53,056 bases of DNA from an uncultured Pseudomonas sp. (GTDB taxonomy: Bacteria > Pseudomonadota > Gammaproteobacteria > Pseudomonadales > Pseudomonadaceae), in contig NZ_CAJYVE010000001.1 of NCBI RefSeq assembly GCF_913777995.1, forward strand, positions 1 through 53,056, written 5' to 3'. The notes below the pieces were generated by a model. The model worked only from the letters and a program-made list of their open reading frames with translations. It was not told the DNA's origin and searched no databases. The first letter of the stretch is position 1, and every line of letters begins with the position of its first letter. Positions 24,236-33,621 of this stretch are shown one piece after another. Both the position numbers and the translations under genes were made by a program.

Positions 24236-25792
24236 TCATTCGCCGGCGGGCTTGCCGGCGCTCTTCTGGCGGGTGAAGTTGGCCAGCGCCCGCTCGATGC
24301 ACTGCACGGTCTTGCCGAACGCCTGCACGGTCACTTCCGACATGGGGTTGCCGCCCTGGTCGGCGATCGCCAGGATCAACACCTTGCCGTTGCAGCTCAG
24401 GGAGCGGATCAGGCTGTGGTGGCCCTTGAACAGGGTCTTGAGGATCGGCGGCAACAAGGCGGAAAACTGCGCATGGTTGGCGGGCGTCAGGCGCAACTGG
24501 GTGGGTTGCGCCAGCAGCCTTTCCAGTACCTTGCTCTGGCTGATCGGAAATTGCAGCGCGGCGTTTTCCTTGCCTAGCCCGGCCATCTGATGCACCCGCA
24601 GGGTGCCGGTGTTCTTGTCGGGCATCAGCAGCATCAGGCGTTGCATGCCCACGGCGACCATCGCGTCCCGTGCGGTGCTGAGCAGGCCCATGGCGTTATT
24701 GAAGGGGCTCGGCTCGACCAGCAGCTCGGCGCACAGTGTGCGCCAGCGTTGCAGGTCTTCGGTCGACGGTGCTGCGGCCGGTTCATGCCCGCTGGGGATG
24801 CGCCGGAACGACCAGGGCCACAACAAGGCTTCGGCCGGATGCCACAGGCTGGGGGCGGCATGCTGGCGCGCGCTGCTGGCGGCATTCTGGTGGGCCTGCT
24901 GCTGCACATCGTCCAGTGACTGCTGCAGGTACAGGCTGCTGAGCAGCTGCCAGCGCAGGCAGTGCGGGCTGTTCCAGGCCTGTTGCGCCGCCAGGGCAAG
25001 GCCATTGCCCATCAGCACCGTATTGGCCGGCTGGTTGAACCAGCGTTGCAGGTCCGGGTTAGCGTCAAGGTCACGCTGCTGTTGCAGCGGGTCGTGGTTC
25101 TCCCGGGCAATGCGCAGGGCCTTGACCCATTCGCGGCGTTCTTCGATCAGCACCGTGTAGCCGCGGGTCACCCACATCGGCAGGCGCCAGGCGTGCGCCA
25201 GGGCCAGGCACAGGTCGAGCAGCTTGACGCCGAACAGTTCCTGTTCGACGGTGCGACTCGACTCGCCCTGATGGATCACGCGTAGCTCCCACTCCTCGAG
25301 AAGCTTGGGATGGGCCAGGGCCATCGGCCACAGAGGGGCCAGAAACAACAGGCTGCCCAGGTGGATGTCCTGCCAGAGGCGCGCCAGGCGACTGGCGAAC
25401 AGGCCGTTGGCCTGTTGCGTGGCGTGCTGGCTGATCAGGATCAGTTGCCGGTAGGCCTGGGGAATCTCTTGCAGCGGCTTGGCTGGCAGGCGGTTGAGCA
25501 GCATCTCGGTCTTGCTCAGACCCAGGCGGTTGAGCGCGACCTCAAGGCTTTCCGCCGGCTCGGTGATGCCGTGGGTGTGCTGGTTGGCTTCGCGCAGCAC
25601 GCTCAGCACCAGGGCCGGGCTCTCGTGCATCATGTCGGCGATGTCGCGCAGCGAGCGGCGGCTGTCGTTGAGTGCGGCGCGCACATGGGTGTGGTTGATC
25701 TGCGGCACCGGCAGCGCCAGGTCATCCAGCTGCTTGACCCAGGCGTCCAGTGTCCGGGGTCTAGGTAACGTCGTGTGGCTTGCAGAAGGCAT
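24236..25792 (-). CDS. HDOD domain-containing protein
   Basis: The 518-residue protein begins with an HDOD domain, a metal-less relative of HD phosphohydrolases. LALPVPQINHTHVRAALND and LRDIADMMHESPALVLSVLREAN in the first 75 residues are typical, and LEVALNRLGLSKTEMLLNRL follows near 88. The middle is alpha-helical. The C-terminal 150 residues (from about 340) resemble a GAF-like sensory fold, an uncertain call. HDOD proteins act as signalling scaffolds, often in motility or c-di-GMP control. The gene is divergent from motAB and matches PA4955 by position. ATG at 25792 directly precedes the intergenic palindrome. Confidence 0.75.
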   Translation of the reverse strand: MPSASHTTLPRPRTLDAWVKQLDDLALPVPQINHTHVRAALNDSRRSLRDIADMMHESPALVLSVLREANQHTHGITEPAESLEVALNRLGLSKTEMLLNRLPAKPLQEIPQAYRQLILISQHATQQANGLFASRLARLWQDIHLGSLLFLAPLWPMALAHPKLLEEWELRVIHQGESSRTVEQELFGVKLLDLCLALAHAWRLPMWVTRGYTVLIEERREWVKALRIARENHDPLQQQRDLDANPDLQRWFNQPANTVLMGNGLALAAQQAWNSPHCLRWQLLSSLYLQQSLDDVQQQAHQNAASSARQHAAPSLWHPAEALLWPWSFRRIPSGHEPAAAPSTEDLQRWRTLCAELLVEPSPFNNAMGLLSTARDAMVAVGMQRLMLLMPDKNTGTLRVHQMAGLGKENAALQFPISQSKVLERLLAQPTQLRLTPANHAQFSALLPPILKTLFKGHHSLIRSLSCNGKVLILAIADQGGNPMSEVTVQAFGKTVQCIERALANFTRQKSAGKPAGE

Positions 25793-25840
25793 ACGGAAGA
25801 CCTTTGTATTGAGCGCGTGCAGCCCTGGTTTGTACGTATC

Positions 25841-25981
25841 AGGTTTTGTACGAAAAGTGCCTGCGCTCGGCCATGCTGCGTTAAAAACAGCTCGGAATGC
25901 TCATTTACTCCAGTAAACTCCGCTTCCTCGCCTGTTTTTGCCTTGCCTGACCTTCGCTCGCCGACTTTTCGTATAAAACCT
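25841..25981. repeat. 141-bp near-palindromic element with 18-bp terminal inverted repeats
   Basis: The left end aggttttgtacgaaaagt (25841-25858) matches the inverted right end (25964-25981) at 17 of 18 positions. The exact centre is the palindrome tttactccagtaaa (25904-25917). The interior arms also agree in part, for example aaaaacag on the left and its complement ctgttttt on the right. The whole element could fold into one long cruciform or RNA hairpin. It has no open reading frame and resembles a MITE-like non-autonomous element. It occupies much of the 354-bp gap between the HDOD gene and motA. Confidence 0.85.
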
Positions 25982-26014
25982 AAGAGCTCAGTGCGTAGTG
26001 TATTGTTACACCCC

Positions 26015-26037
26015 GTTTCGAAAGCGAAACAGGTTTT
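26015..26037 (+). terminator. Weak terminator-like hairpin upstream of motA
   Basis: GTTTCG (26015-26020) pairs with CGAAAC (26025-26030) around AAAG, followed by agg and T5. It lies between the 141-bp palindrome and the motA promoter and could insulate motA from read-through. The stem is only 6 bp. Confidence 0.4.
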
Positions 26038-26052
26038 TCATCCGATCAGGCC

Positions 26053-26079
26053 TATAGTCTGGCTCACCGAGGCCGATAA
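26053..26079 (+). promoter_or_regulatory. Sigma-28 (FliA) promoter of motAB
   Basis: TATAGTCT at 26053-26060 (consensus TAAAGTTT, 6 of 8), an 11-base spacer, and GCCGATAA at 26072-26079 (perfect -10 consensus). The -10 ends 67 bases before the motA start codon. Sigma-28 control fits late flagellar gene expression. Confidence 0.85.
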
Positions 26080-26146
26080 GAAGAACAGCAGCGCCCTGAT
26101 CCGCCGCACCTGTCCCTGAACCCGACTCAACAAGTATTTTTTACCT

Positions 26147-26998
26147 ATGGCTAAAATCATCGGCATCATTGTCGTTTTCGCGAGCGTTCTCGGCGGATAC
26201 GTGCTGTCCCACGGTCACCTGGCGGCCCTGTTTCAGCCGTTCGAAATCGTCATCATCGGCGGTGCCGCCCTGGGGGCCTTCATTCAGGCCAACCCTGGCT
26301 ATATGACCATGCACGTGTTCAAGAAGTCGCTGAAGATGTTCAGTTCGCGCTTCACGCACGCCTATTACCTCGAGGTGCTGGGCCTGGTCTATGAAATTCT
26401 CAACAAGAGCCGTCGCGAAGGCATGATGGCCATCGAAGGGGATATCGAAGAGCCCGCCTCCAGCCCGATCTTCGCCAAGTACCCCGGTGTGCTCAAGGAC
26501 GACCGCATGACCGCGTACATCTGCGACTACCTGCGCATCATGTCGTCCGGCAACATGGCGCCCCACGAGCTCGAAGGCCTGTTCGACATGGAACTGCTGA
26601 GCATGAAGGAAGAGCTGGAGCATCCTTCCCATGCCGTGACCGGCATCGCCGACGGTATGCCCGGCTTCGGTATCGTCGCGGCGGTACTGGGTATCGTGAT
26701 CACCATGGCCATGCTCGGGGACGGCGACAAGGCCGCGATCGGTCAGCACGTGGCGGCGGCACTGGTGGGTACCTTCTTCGGTATCATCGCGGCCTACGGT
26801 TTCTTCGGTCCTCTGGCGCAGTGTCTGGCCCACGACGCCAAGGAAGAGATGAACGTCTACGAGTCGATCAAGGCTGCCCTGGTGGCCTCGGCTTCCGGCA
26901 TGCCGCCTTCGCTGGCCGTCGAGTTCGGCCGCAAGGTTCTGTACCCCGCTCACCGACCCAGCTTCAGCGAGCTGGAGCAAGCAGTACGCGGTCGCTAA
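26147..26998 (+). CDS. motA: Flagellar motor stator protein MotA
   Basis: MotA forms, with MotB, the proton-driven stator of the flagellar motor. The 283-residue protein has four membrane segments: near residues 1-20, 32-50, and the pair in the C-terminal half (about 168-222, with GFGIVAAVLGIVITMA and ALVGTFFGIIAAYGF). The cytoplasmic loop after the second segment carries basic and acidic rotor-contact residues such as ILNKSRREGMMAIEGDIEEP near 85. motB follows three bases after the stop codon. This set corresponds to the E. coli-like motAB, not the MotCD-type stator. Confidence 0.96.
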   Translation: MAKIIGIIVVFASVLGGYVLSHGHLAALFQPFEIVIIGGAALGAFIQANPGYMTMHVFKKSLKMFSSRFTHAYYLEVLGLVYEILNKSRREGMMAIEGDIEEPASSPIFAKYPGVLKDDRMTAYICDYLRIMSSGNMAPHELEGLFDMELLSMKEELEHPSHAVTGIADGMPGFGIVAAVLGIVITMAMLGDGDKAAIGQHVAAALVGTFFGIIAAYGFFGPLAQCLAHDAKEEMNVYESIKAALVASASGMPPSLAVEFGRKVLYPAHRPSFSELEQAVRGR

Positions 26999-27001
26999 GC
27001 C

Positions 27002-28033
27002 ATGGAAAATAACCAGCCGATTATCGTCAAGCGCGTAAAGCGCTTCGGCGGCGGACACCACGGTGGCGCCTGGAAGATCGCCTTCGCCGACTTCGCCACG
27101 GCGATGATGGCGTTCTTCCTGGTGCTCTGGCTGCTGTCGTCCGCGACGCCCGAGCAACTGGTGGCCATTGCCGGTTACTTCAAGGACCCGGTCGGCTTCA
27201 GCGACAGTGGCTCGCCTTATGTGATCGACCTTGGCGGCTCGCCGGAGATGTCGCCGAACCAGACCCTCAACCCCGAGGTAAAAAGCACCCCCAGCCCGGA
27301 CACCGTGCCGATCGAATCCGACACCGCCGAGGCCAAGGCCGAGCAGGTGGAGCAGGAACGTCTGGAAATGCTGCTGCAGGAGCTGCAGACCAAGATCGAG
27401 CAAAGTCCTGAGCTGCAGAAGTTCAAGGACCAGATTCTGCTGGAGATCACCCCGGACGGCCTGCGGATCCAGATCGTCGACGCCGACAACCGGCCGATGT
27501 TCGACTCGGGCAGCGCACGCTTGAAGCCGTACTTCGAGGATATCCTGCTGACCTTGGCCGACACCATCAAGCAGGTGCCGAACAAGATCAGTGTCAGCGG
27601 CCATACCGATGCCAAGCCTTACGTGGGTAATGGCGAGTTCGGTAACTGGGAGCTGTCGGCCAACCGTGCCAACGCCGCGCGCCGTGCGTTGATCGCCGGC
27701 ACTTACCCGGAAGGGCAGGTGGCTCGGGTGGTGGGTTTCGCGTCTTCGGCGCTGTTCGACCGCGACCACCCGCTGAACCCGATCAACCGTCGCATCGATA
27801 TCGTCGTGCTGACCAAGAAGGCTCAGCAGCGCATCGAAGGTGGCCAGGGCAGCGCAGAGCCTGCCAAACCCGCTCCCGCCACGCCTGCGGCGCCCGGTGC
27901 GGCGGCTCCCGCAGCCCCGGCGGCAGCGCAGCCGGGCGCCGCGCAATCGAACGTGGTGCAGCCCCGCGAGTTGCGCGAGCGAGTCAATATCTTCGATCAG
28001 GGTCCGCTCAAGCCGCCGGGTTCCGCTCAGTAA
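27002..28033 (+). CDS. motB: Flagellar motor stator protein MotB
   Basis: MotB is the peptidoglycan-anchoring stator partner. The 343-residue protein has a basic N-terminus, then one membrane helix FADFATAMMAFFLVLWLL with the proton-carrying Asp30. A Pro/Glu-rich linker near 95-125 follows, and an OmpA-like peptidoglycan-binding domain (ISVSGHTDAKPYVG near 199, NRRIDIVVL near 262). The C-terminal 60 residues are an Ala/Pro tail, longer than in E. coli MotB. A three-base gap from motA implies coupled translation, and a bidirectional terminator follows. Confidence 0.96.
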   Translation: MENNQPIIVKRVKRFGGGHHGGAWKIAFADFATAMMAFFLVLWLLSSATPEQLVAIAGYFKDPVGFSDSGSPYVIDLGGSPEMSPNQTLNPEVKSTPSPDTVPIESDTAEAKAEQVEQERLEMLLQELQTKIEQSPELQKFKDQILLEITPDGLRIQIVDADNRPMFDSGSARLKPYFEDILLTLADTIKQVPNKISVSGHTDAKPYVGNGEFGNWELSANRANAARRALIAGTYPEGQVARVVGFASSALFDRDHPLNPINRRIDIVVLTKKAQQRIEGGQGSAEPAKPAPATPAAPGAAAPAAPAAAQPGAAQSNVVQPRELRERVNIFDQGPLKPPGSAQ

Positions 28034-28053
28034 TCGCCCGGTCGCCGCATGAC

Positions 28054-28084
28054 AAAGGCCGCACCCTTCACCGGTGCGGCCTTT
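28054..28084. terminator. Bidirectional terminator between motB and rsgA
   Basis: AAAGGCCGCACC (28054-28065) pairs perfectly with GGTGCGGCCTTT (28073-28084), a 12-bp stem with a seven-base loop and A/T ends on both sides. It lies between the motB stop (28033) and the convergent rsgA stop (28091). Confidence 0.88.
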
Positions 28085-28090
28085 GCATTT

Positions 28091-29122
28091 TCAGTATTCG
28101 TCTTGCGGCAGGCTGGCCAGGATCGAGCGGTAGCTGTGCATGCGCTGTGGGTGGATGCGGCCCTCTTCAAGGGCCTTGAGCAGCGCACAGCCCGGCTCGC
28201 GATCGTGCTTGCAGTCGCGGAAGCGGCAGGTGCCGAGCAGGTCCCTGAACTCGATGAAGCCGGCCTCGACGTCGTCGCGGCTGACGTGAACCAGGCCGAA
28301 TTCGCGGATGCCCGGTGAGTCGATCAGGTCGCCCCCGCCGGGGAAGTGGAACAGCCGCGCGGTGGTGGTGGTGTGCGTGCCTTGCCCGGAAAACTCCGAC
28401 AGCGGCCCTACGCGGGTGCCCACCTCGGGCAGCAGGCTGTTGACCAGCGACGACTTGCCGACCCCGGACTGGCCGACGAATACGCTGACCTGGCCATCCA
28501 GGCGCTGTTGCAACTGCTGCATGCCATCGCCCTGGTGGGCCGAGACCTCCAGCACCGGGTAACCCAGGCCGCGATAAACCGAGAGCAGATCTTCAAGGCC
28601 CGGACCGTTGCGTTCGTCGATCAGGTCGGCCTTGTTGAGCAGCAGCAGGGGGTGAATGCCGGCATGCTCGGCCGCCACCAGGTAGCGGTCGATGAGGTTG
28701 GCATGCGGTTCGGGCATGGGCGCGAAGACAATGACGATCAGGTCGACGTTGGCCGCCACCGGCTTGAGCAGCCCGCGTGAGTCCGGGCGGCACAGCTCGG
28801 TGCTGCGTGGCAGTTGGGCGACGATGACGCCGGTGCCCTGGTTGCCGGCCCGCCATACCACCTTGTCGCCGGTGACCAGCGCTGGCAGGTTGGCCCGCAG
28901 GTAGCAGCGGTAGGTCTGGCCGCGGTGCTCGCCGTCCTGGGCTTCGACCTCGACCTGTACGCCGAAGTGAGCGATCACCAGGCCGAACTCTTCCGGGCCC
29001 AGGTCGCCGCCTTCGAGAATCTCCAGGGCCTGGGATTCGCGTTTGGCGGCGCGCGCGGCACGCTCGCCCTGGATCTTTTCGATGCGCCAGTTCTGGCGGC
29101 GATTGAGTTGGCGTTTGGCCAT
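28091..29122 (-). CDS. rsgA: Small-subunit ribosome-dependent GTPase RsgA
   Basis: RsgA checks late maturation of the 30S subunit. The 343-residue protein has a basic N-terminus, an OB fold, a circularly permuted GTPase (G4 LLNKADL near 160 comes before G1 [12 protein letters not shown] near 218, with switch region [10 protein letters not shown] near 248), and a C-terminal zinc motif [16 protein letters not shown] near 295. The permuted motif order is diagnostic. The gene is divergent from orn across an 86-bp gap, an order conserved in many gamma-proteobacteria. Confidence 0.96.
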   Translation of the reverse strand: MAKRQLNRRQNWRIEKIQGERAARAAKRESQALEILEGGDLGPEEFGLVIAHFGVQVEVEAQDGEHRGQTYRCYLRANLPALVTGDKVVWRAGNQGTGVIVAQLPRSTELCRPDSRGLLKPVAANVDLIVIVFAPMPEPHANLIDRYLVAAEHAGIHPLLLLNKADLIDERNGPGLEDLLSVYRGLGYPVLEVSAHQGDGMQQLQQRLDGQVSVFVGQSGVGKSSLVNSLLPEVGTRVGPLSEFSGQGTHTTTTARLFHFPGGGDLIDSPGIREFGLVHVSRDDVEAGFIEFRDLLGTCRFRDCKHDREPGCALLKALEEGRIHPQRMHSYRSILASLPQDEY

Positions 29123-29208
29123 GGGATTCCCGGTGAATAAGCTCGAACGCGCGATACTAGCATGCCGGGGCTGGGCTAAACTGCGCGCCTGTGCTGAGGA
29201 GCCGATAT

Positions 29209-29742
29209 ATGCAAAGCAAGAGCAACCTGATCTGGATCGACCTGGAAATGACCGGCCTGGATCCAGACAATGACGTCATCATCGAGATGGCCACCATCAT
29301 CACCGACAGCGAACTCAACACCCTGGCCGAGGGGCCGGTGATCGCCGTGCACCAGAGCGACGAGATCCTCGCCGGCATGGACGAATGGAACACCCGTCAG
29401 CATGGCGGTTCCGGGCTGACCCAGCGGGTGCGCGAGAGCACCATCGACATGGCGCAGGCCGAGGCCATGACCCTGGCGTTCATCCGCCAGTGGGTGCCGG
29501 AGCGCAGCTCGCCGATCTGCGGCAACAGCATCTGCCAGGACCGCCGTTTCCTGTACCGGCACATGCCGACCCTGGAGAACTACTTCCACTACCGCAACCT
29601 GGACGTCTCCACGCTCAAGGAGCTGGCGGCACGCTGGGCGCCGGAACTGAAGTTCAAGAAGGGCAGCACCCACCTGGCGCTGGACGACATCCGTGAATCC
29701 ATCGCCGAGCTGCGTTTCTACCGCCAGCACTTCATCAAGTGA
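29209..29742 (+). CDS. orn: Oligoribonuclease
   Basis: Orn degrades two-nucleotide RNAs, including pGpG from c-di-GMP breakdown, and is usually essential. The 177-residue DEDDh exonuclease has Asp11 and Glu13 in [10 protein letters not shown], Asp in QDRRFLYR near 108, and the final [11 protein letters not shown] with His and Asp near 158. An in-frame ATG lies at 29191, but ATG at 29209 follows GAGGAG at 29196-29201 by seven bases and gives the known N-terminus. c-di-GMP turnover links Orn functionally with the FimW-like and HDOD proteins upstream, though not as an operon. Confidence 0.96.
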   Translation: MQSKSNLIWIDLEMTGLDPDNDVIIEMATIITDSELNTLAEGPVIAVHQSDEILAGMDEWNTRQHGGSGLTQRVRESTIDMAQAEAMTLAFIRQWVPERSSPICGNSICQDRRFLYRHMPTLENYFHYRNLDVSTLKELAARWAPELKFKKGSTHLALDDIRESIAELRFYRQHFIK

Positions 29743-29839
29743 CAGCACCGGGCCGGCGCGCTGAATACTTTTGCCTGCACCCTTTCAGTGCGCCGGCCGG
29801 CTGGATAGACTGCGCGCCTTTGTCGCTGGGGAGCGCGCC

Positions 29840-30451
29840 ATGTTGTTGATGCTGTATTTGATGGCGATCACCGCCGAAGCCATGACCGGTGCGCTGTCTG
29901 CGGGCCGACGCGGCATGGACTGGTTCGGCGTGGTACTGATCGCCTGCGTGACCGCCCTGGGCGGTGGCTCGGTGCGCGACGTGCTGCTCGGGCACTACCC
30001 CCTGACCTGGGTCAAGCACCCTGAATACCTGGTGCTGACCAGCGTTGCGGCGCTGGTGACCATCTTCATCGCGCCGCTGATGCGCCACTTGCGTTCGCTG
30101 TTCCTGGTGCTCGATGCCCTCGGGCTGGTGGCCTTTACCCTGATTGGCTGCATGACCGCCCTGGAGGCCGGCCACGGCATGCTGGTCGCTTCGGTGTGCG
30201 GCGTGATTACCGGGGTCTTCGGCGGCATCCTGCGCGACATCTTCTGCAACGACATCCCGCTGATCTTCCGTCGCGAGCTGTACGCCAGCGTGTCGTTCCT
30301 GGCCGCCTGGTGCTTCCTGTTGTGCCTGCACCTGAGCGTTGCCCAGGATCAGGCGATCCTCATCACCCTGTTCGGTGGGCTGCTGATGCGTCTGCTGGCG
30401 ATTCGCTTCAAGTGGGAAATGCCCAAGTTCGTCTACAAGGACGACCACTGA
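29840..30451 (+). CDS. TRIC/UPF0126 (YicG-type) membrane protein
   Basis: The 203-residue product consists of about seven membrane helices with an internal duplication: GGGSVRDVLLGHYPL near residue 39 and GGILRDIFCNDIPL near 125 are the paired GG-x-x-RD motifs of the TRIC cation-channel/UPF0126 family. Prokaryotic TRIC members conduct K+ or Na+, but the YicG branch has also been linked to small-molecule transport, so the substrate is open. ATG at 29840 with GGGGAG upstream is preferred over the longer frame from 29771. The gene lies between orn and convergent queG. Confidence 0.82.
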   Translation: MLLMLYLMAITAEAMTGALSAGRRGMDWFGVVLIACVTALGGGSVRDVLLGHYPLTWVKHPEYLVLTSVAALVTIFIAPLMRHLRSLFLVLDALGLVAFTLIGCMTALEAGHGMLVASVCGVITGVFGGILRDIFCNDIPLIFRRELYASVSFLAAWCFLLCLHLSVAQDQAILITLFGGLLMRLLAIRFKWEMPKFVYKDDH

Positions 30452-30484
30452 CCGCAGCCCTGGACCCTGCGAGGCGAGGAGCCT

Positions 30485-31576
<1,092 letters not shown>

Positions 31577-31640
31577 GCGAGAGGGAGAAACCGGGACCAA
31601 GATGCGTATAATTCTGCCAGATATCGGAGCCCATAGACGC

Positions 31641-33137
31641 ATGTCAGACCCTCAGACCCCTTTGCCCGACGTACTGTACGCTGCCGCGCAGGTCCGCGAC
31701 CTGGATGCGCGGTTGATCGCCGCCGGCACGCCGGGCGCCGAGCTGATGCAGCGCGCCGCCCACGCCACCTGGCGCGCGCTGCGGCGGCGCTGGCCGGATG
31801 CCGGGGTGCTGAGCGTACTGGTCGGGCATGGCAACAACGCCGGAGACGGTTACCTGATTGCCGCACTTGCGCTGCGCGCCGGCTGGCGTGTGCGTGTGCA
31901 TGCCGTCGGCGACCCGACAGCCCTGCGCGACGATGCCGCCGCCGCACATGCGCAGGCCGTGAGCGCCGGCGTCGAGATTCACGATGGGTGTCCGCAGGGC
32001 CTGGAGGGCGTGGTGCTCGATGCGTTGCTGGGTACCGGACTCAATGGCGAGGTGCGCGAACCCTATCGTTCGGCCATCGAAACCATCAATGCGGCCGGGC
32101 GCCCTGTGGTTGCTGTGGACATTCCTTCCGGGCTGTGTGCCGACACAGGCCGGGTCCTGGGTGCTGCGGTACGCGCCGACCTCACGGTGACCTTCATCGG
32201 CCTGAAGCTGGGGCTGTTCACTGCCGAAGCGCCCGATCATGTCGGCCAGCTGGTGTTCGACGACCTGCAGGCCGAGCCGTCGCTGGTGGCCCAGGCTCCA
32301 TCGGCTGCCACGCGTCTCGACACCTTCAACCTGCCCACCCTCGCACCGCGTCCGCGGACTGCCCACAAGGGGCAGTATGGGCGGGTGCTGGTGGTCGGTG
32401 GCGACCATGGCTTTGGCGGTGCCGCCCTGCTCAGTGCGCAAAGTGCCCTGCGCAGCGGTGCCGGCATGCTGACCCTGGCGACCCGCCCTGAACACGTGGC
32501 GGCTGCGCTGGTGCGCATGCCTGAGGTCATGAGCGCTGGGGTCAGTTCTGCCAACCAGTTGATGGGGCTGGTCGAGGCGGCCAGCGTGCTGGTTGCCGGT
32601 CCCGGGCTGGGGCAGGGCAGTTGGGGGCGCAGCCTTCTTTCGGCGCTGGCCTGCGCCGACAAGCGGCAGGTGTGGGACGCCGATGCGCTCAACCTTCTTG
32701 CCGCCGGTGAAGTGCAGGTGCCCAAGGGAGCGGTCATTACCCCGCACCCCGGCGAGGCTGCGCGCCTGCTGGGTGTCGACACCCGGAAGGTCCAGCAGGA
32801 TCGTCCGGCGGCCGCGCGCCAGCTGGCCGAGCGCTACGGCGTGACCTGTGTGCTCAAGGGCAGCGGTAGCCTGATCGCCGCGCCCGATGGGCGCCTGGCG
32901 CTGTGCGACCGTGGGCACCCGGCCATGGCCAGTGCCGGTCTGGGCGATGTGCTGGCCGGGGTGATCGGCGCCCTGCTGGCCCAGCACCTGGAACCCTTCG
33001 AAGCGGCCTGCCTGGGTGTGTGGCTGCACGCCCGTGCCGGCGAACTGGCAGGCCAGCAGGGCCGGGGCTTGCTGGCCAGCGATTTGATCGATGAAATACG
33101 CCGCCTGTTGGAGGAGCTGCAACCTTGTCTGAAATAA
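31641..33137 (+). CDS. nnr: Bifunctional NAD(P)HX epimerase / ADP-dependent dehydratase
   Basis: This metabolite-repair enzyme restores hydrated NADH and NADPH. The 498-residue protein has an N-terminal YjeF_N epimerase domain (GHGNNAGDGYLIA near 60, VVAVDIPSGL near 156). The C-terminal YjeF_C dehydratase domain has KGQYGRVLVVGGDHGFGG near 245, ITPHPGEAARL near 370 and ASAGLGDVLAG near 430. The ATG at 31641 starts the superoperon; the frame is open further left but would run into divergent queG. The 3' end overlaps tsaE by 13 bases. Confidence 0.94.
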   Translation: MSDPQTPLPDVLYAAAQVRDLDARLIAAGTPGAELMQRAAHATWRALRRRWPDAGVLSVLVGHGNNAGDGYLIAALALRAGWRVRVHAVGDPTALRDDAAAAHAQAVSAGVEIHDGCPQGLEGVVLDALLGTGLNGEVREPYRSAIETINAAGRPVVAVDIPSGLCADTGRVLGAAVRADLTVTFIGLKLGLFTAEAPDHVGQLVFDDLQAEPSLVAQAPSAATRLDTFNLPTLAPRPRTAHKGQYGRVLVVGGDHGFGGAALLSAQSALRSGAGMLTLATRPEHVAAALVRMPEVMSAGVSSANQLMGLVEAASVLVAGPGLGQGSWGRSLLSALACADKRQVWDADALNLLAAGEVQVPKGAVITPHPGEAARLLGVDTRKVQQDRPAAARQLAERYGVTCVLKGSGSLIAAPDGRLALCDRGHPAMASAGLGDVLAGVIGALLAQHLEPFEAACLGVWLHARAGELAGQQGRGLLASDLIDEIRRLLEELQPCLK

Positions 33138-33595
33138 CCCTGCAAGTAGACGGCGAAGAGGCGATGGTCGCCTTGGGCGCACGCCTGGCGCAGCTCTGCG
33201 CGGCGCAAGGCGTGATCTTTCTCGAAGGCGACCTGGGCGCGGGCAAGACCACCTTGTCCCGCGGGTTGATTCGCGGCCTGGGCCATGAAGGTGCGGTCAA
33301 GAGCCCGACCTTCACGCTGGTGGAACCCTACGAGATCGGTGAACGACGGGCTTTCCATTTCGACCTGTATCGTCTGGTCGACCCGGAAGAGCTGGAATAC
33401 ATGGGTATTCGCGATTATTTCGACGGCCAGGCGCTGTGCCTGATCGAGTGGCCTGATCGCGGCGCAGGCTTTTTGCCAAAGCCCGACCTGACCATTACCA
33501 TTACGCACCATGATCGCGGCCGTGCCGTGACCCTGAAGCCGCAAGGCTCGCGTGGCGAAAGCTGGTGTGCCGCTCTCGCCCTGGAATCCAAGTAG
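33125..33595 (+). CDS. tsaE: tRNA threonylcarbamoyladenosine biosynthesis ATPase TsaE
   Basis: TsaE is the ATPase that powers t6A modification of ANN-decoding tRNAs with TsaB and TsaD. The 156-residue protein has a P-loop EGDLGAGKTTLSRG near residue 36 and conserved SPTFTLVEPYE near 60, then HFDLYRL near 78. The start is TTG at 33125 inside the end of nnr, giving a 13-base overlap and strong translational coupling. tsaB and tsaD are not in the window. The tsaE-amiB-mutL-miaA-hfq order is widely conserved. Confidence 0.94.
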   Translation: MSEITLQVDGEEAMVALGARLAQLCAAQGVIFLEGDLGAGKTTLSRGLIRGLGHEGAVKSPTFTLVEPYEIGERRAFHFDLYRLVDPEELEYMGIRDYFDGQALCLIEWPDRGAGFLPKPDLTITITHHDRGRAVTLKPQGSRGESWCAALALESK

Positions 33596-33621
33596 ATACT
33601 CAATCATAGATGGGGATGAAT

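Noticed and set aside
26141-27946. A 601-codon minus-strand frame opposite motA and motB
   Set aside because: MotA and MotB are unambiguous; the antisense frame is repetitive in His, Gly and Arg and has no motif.
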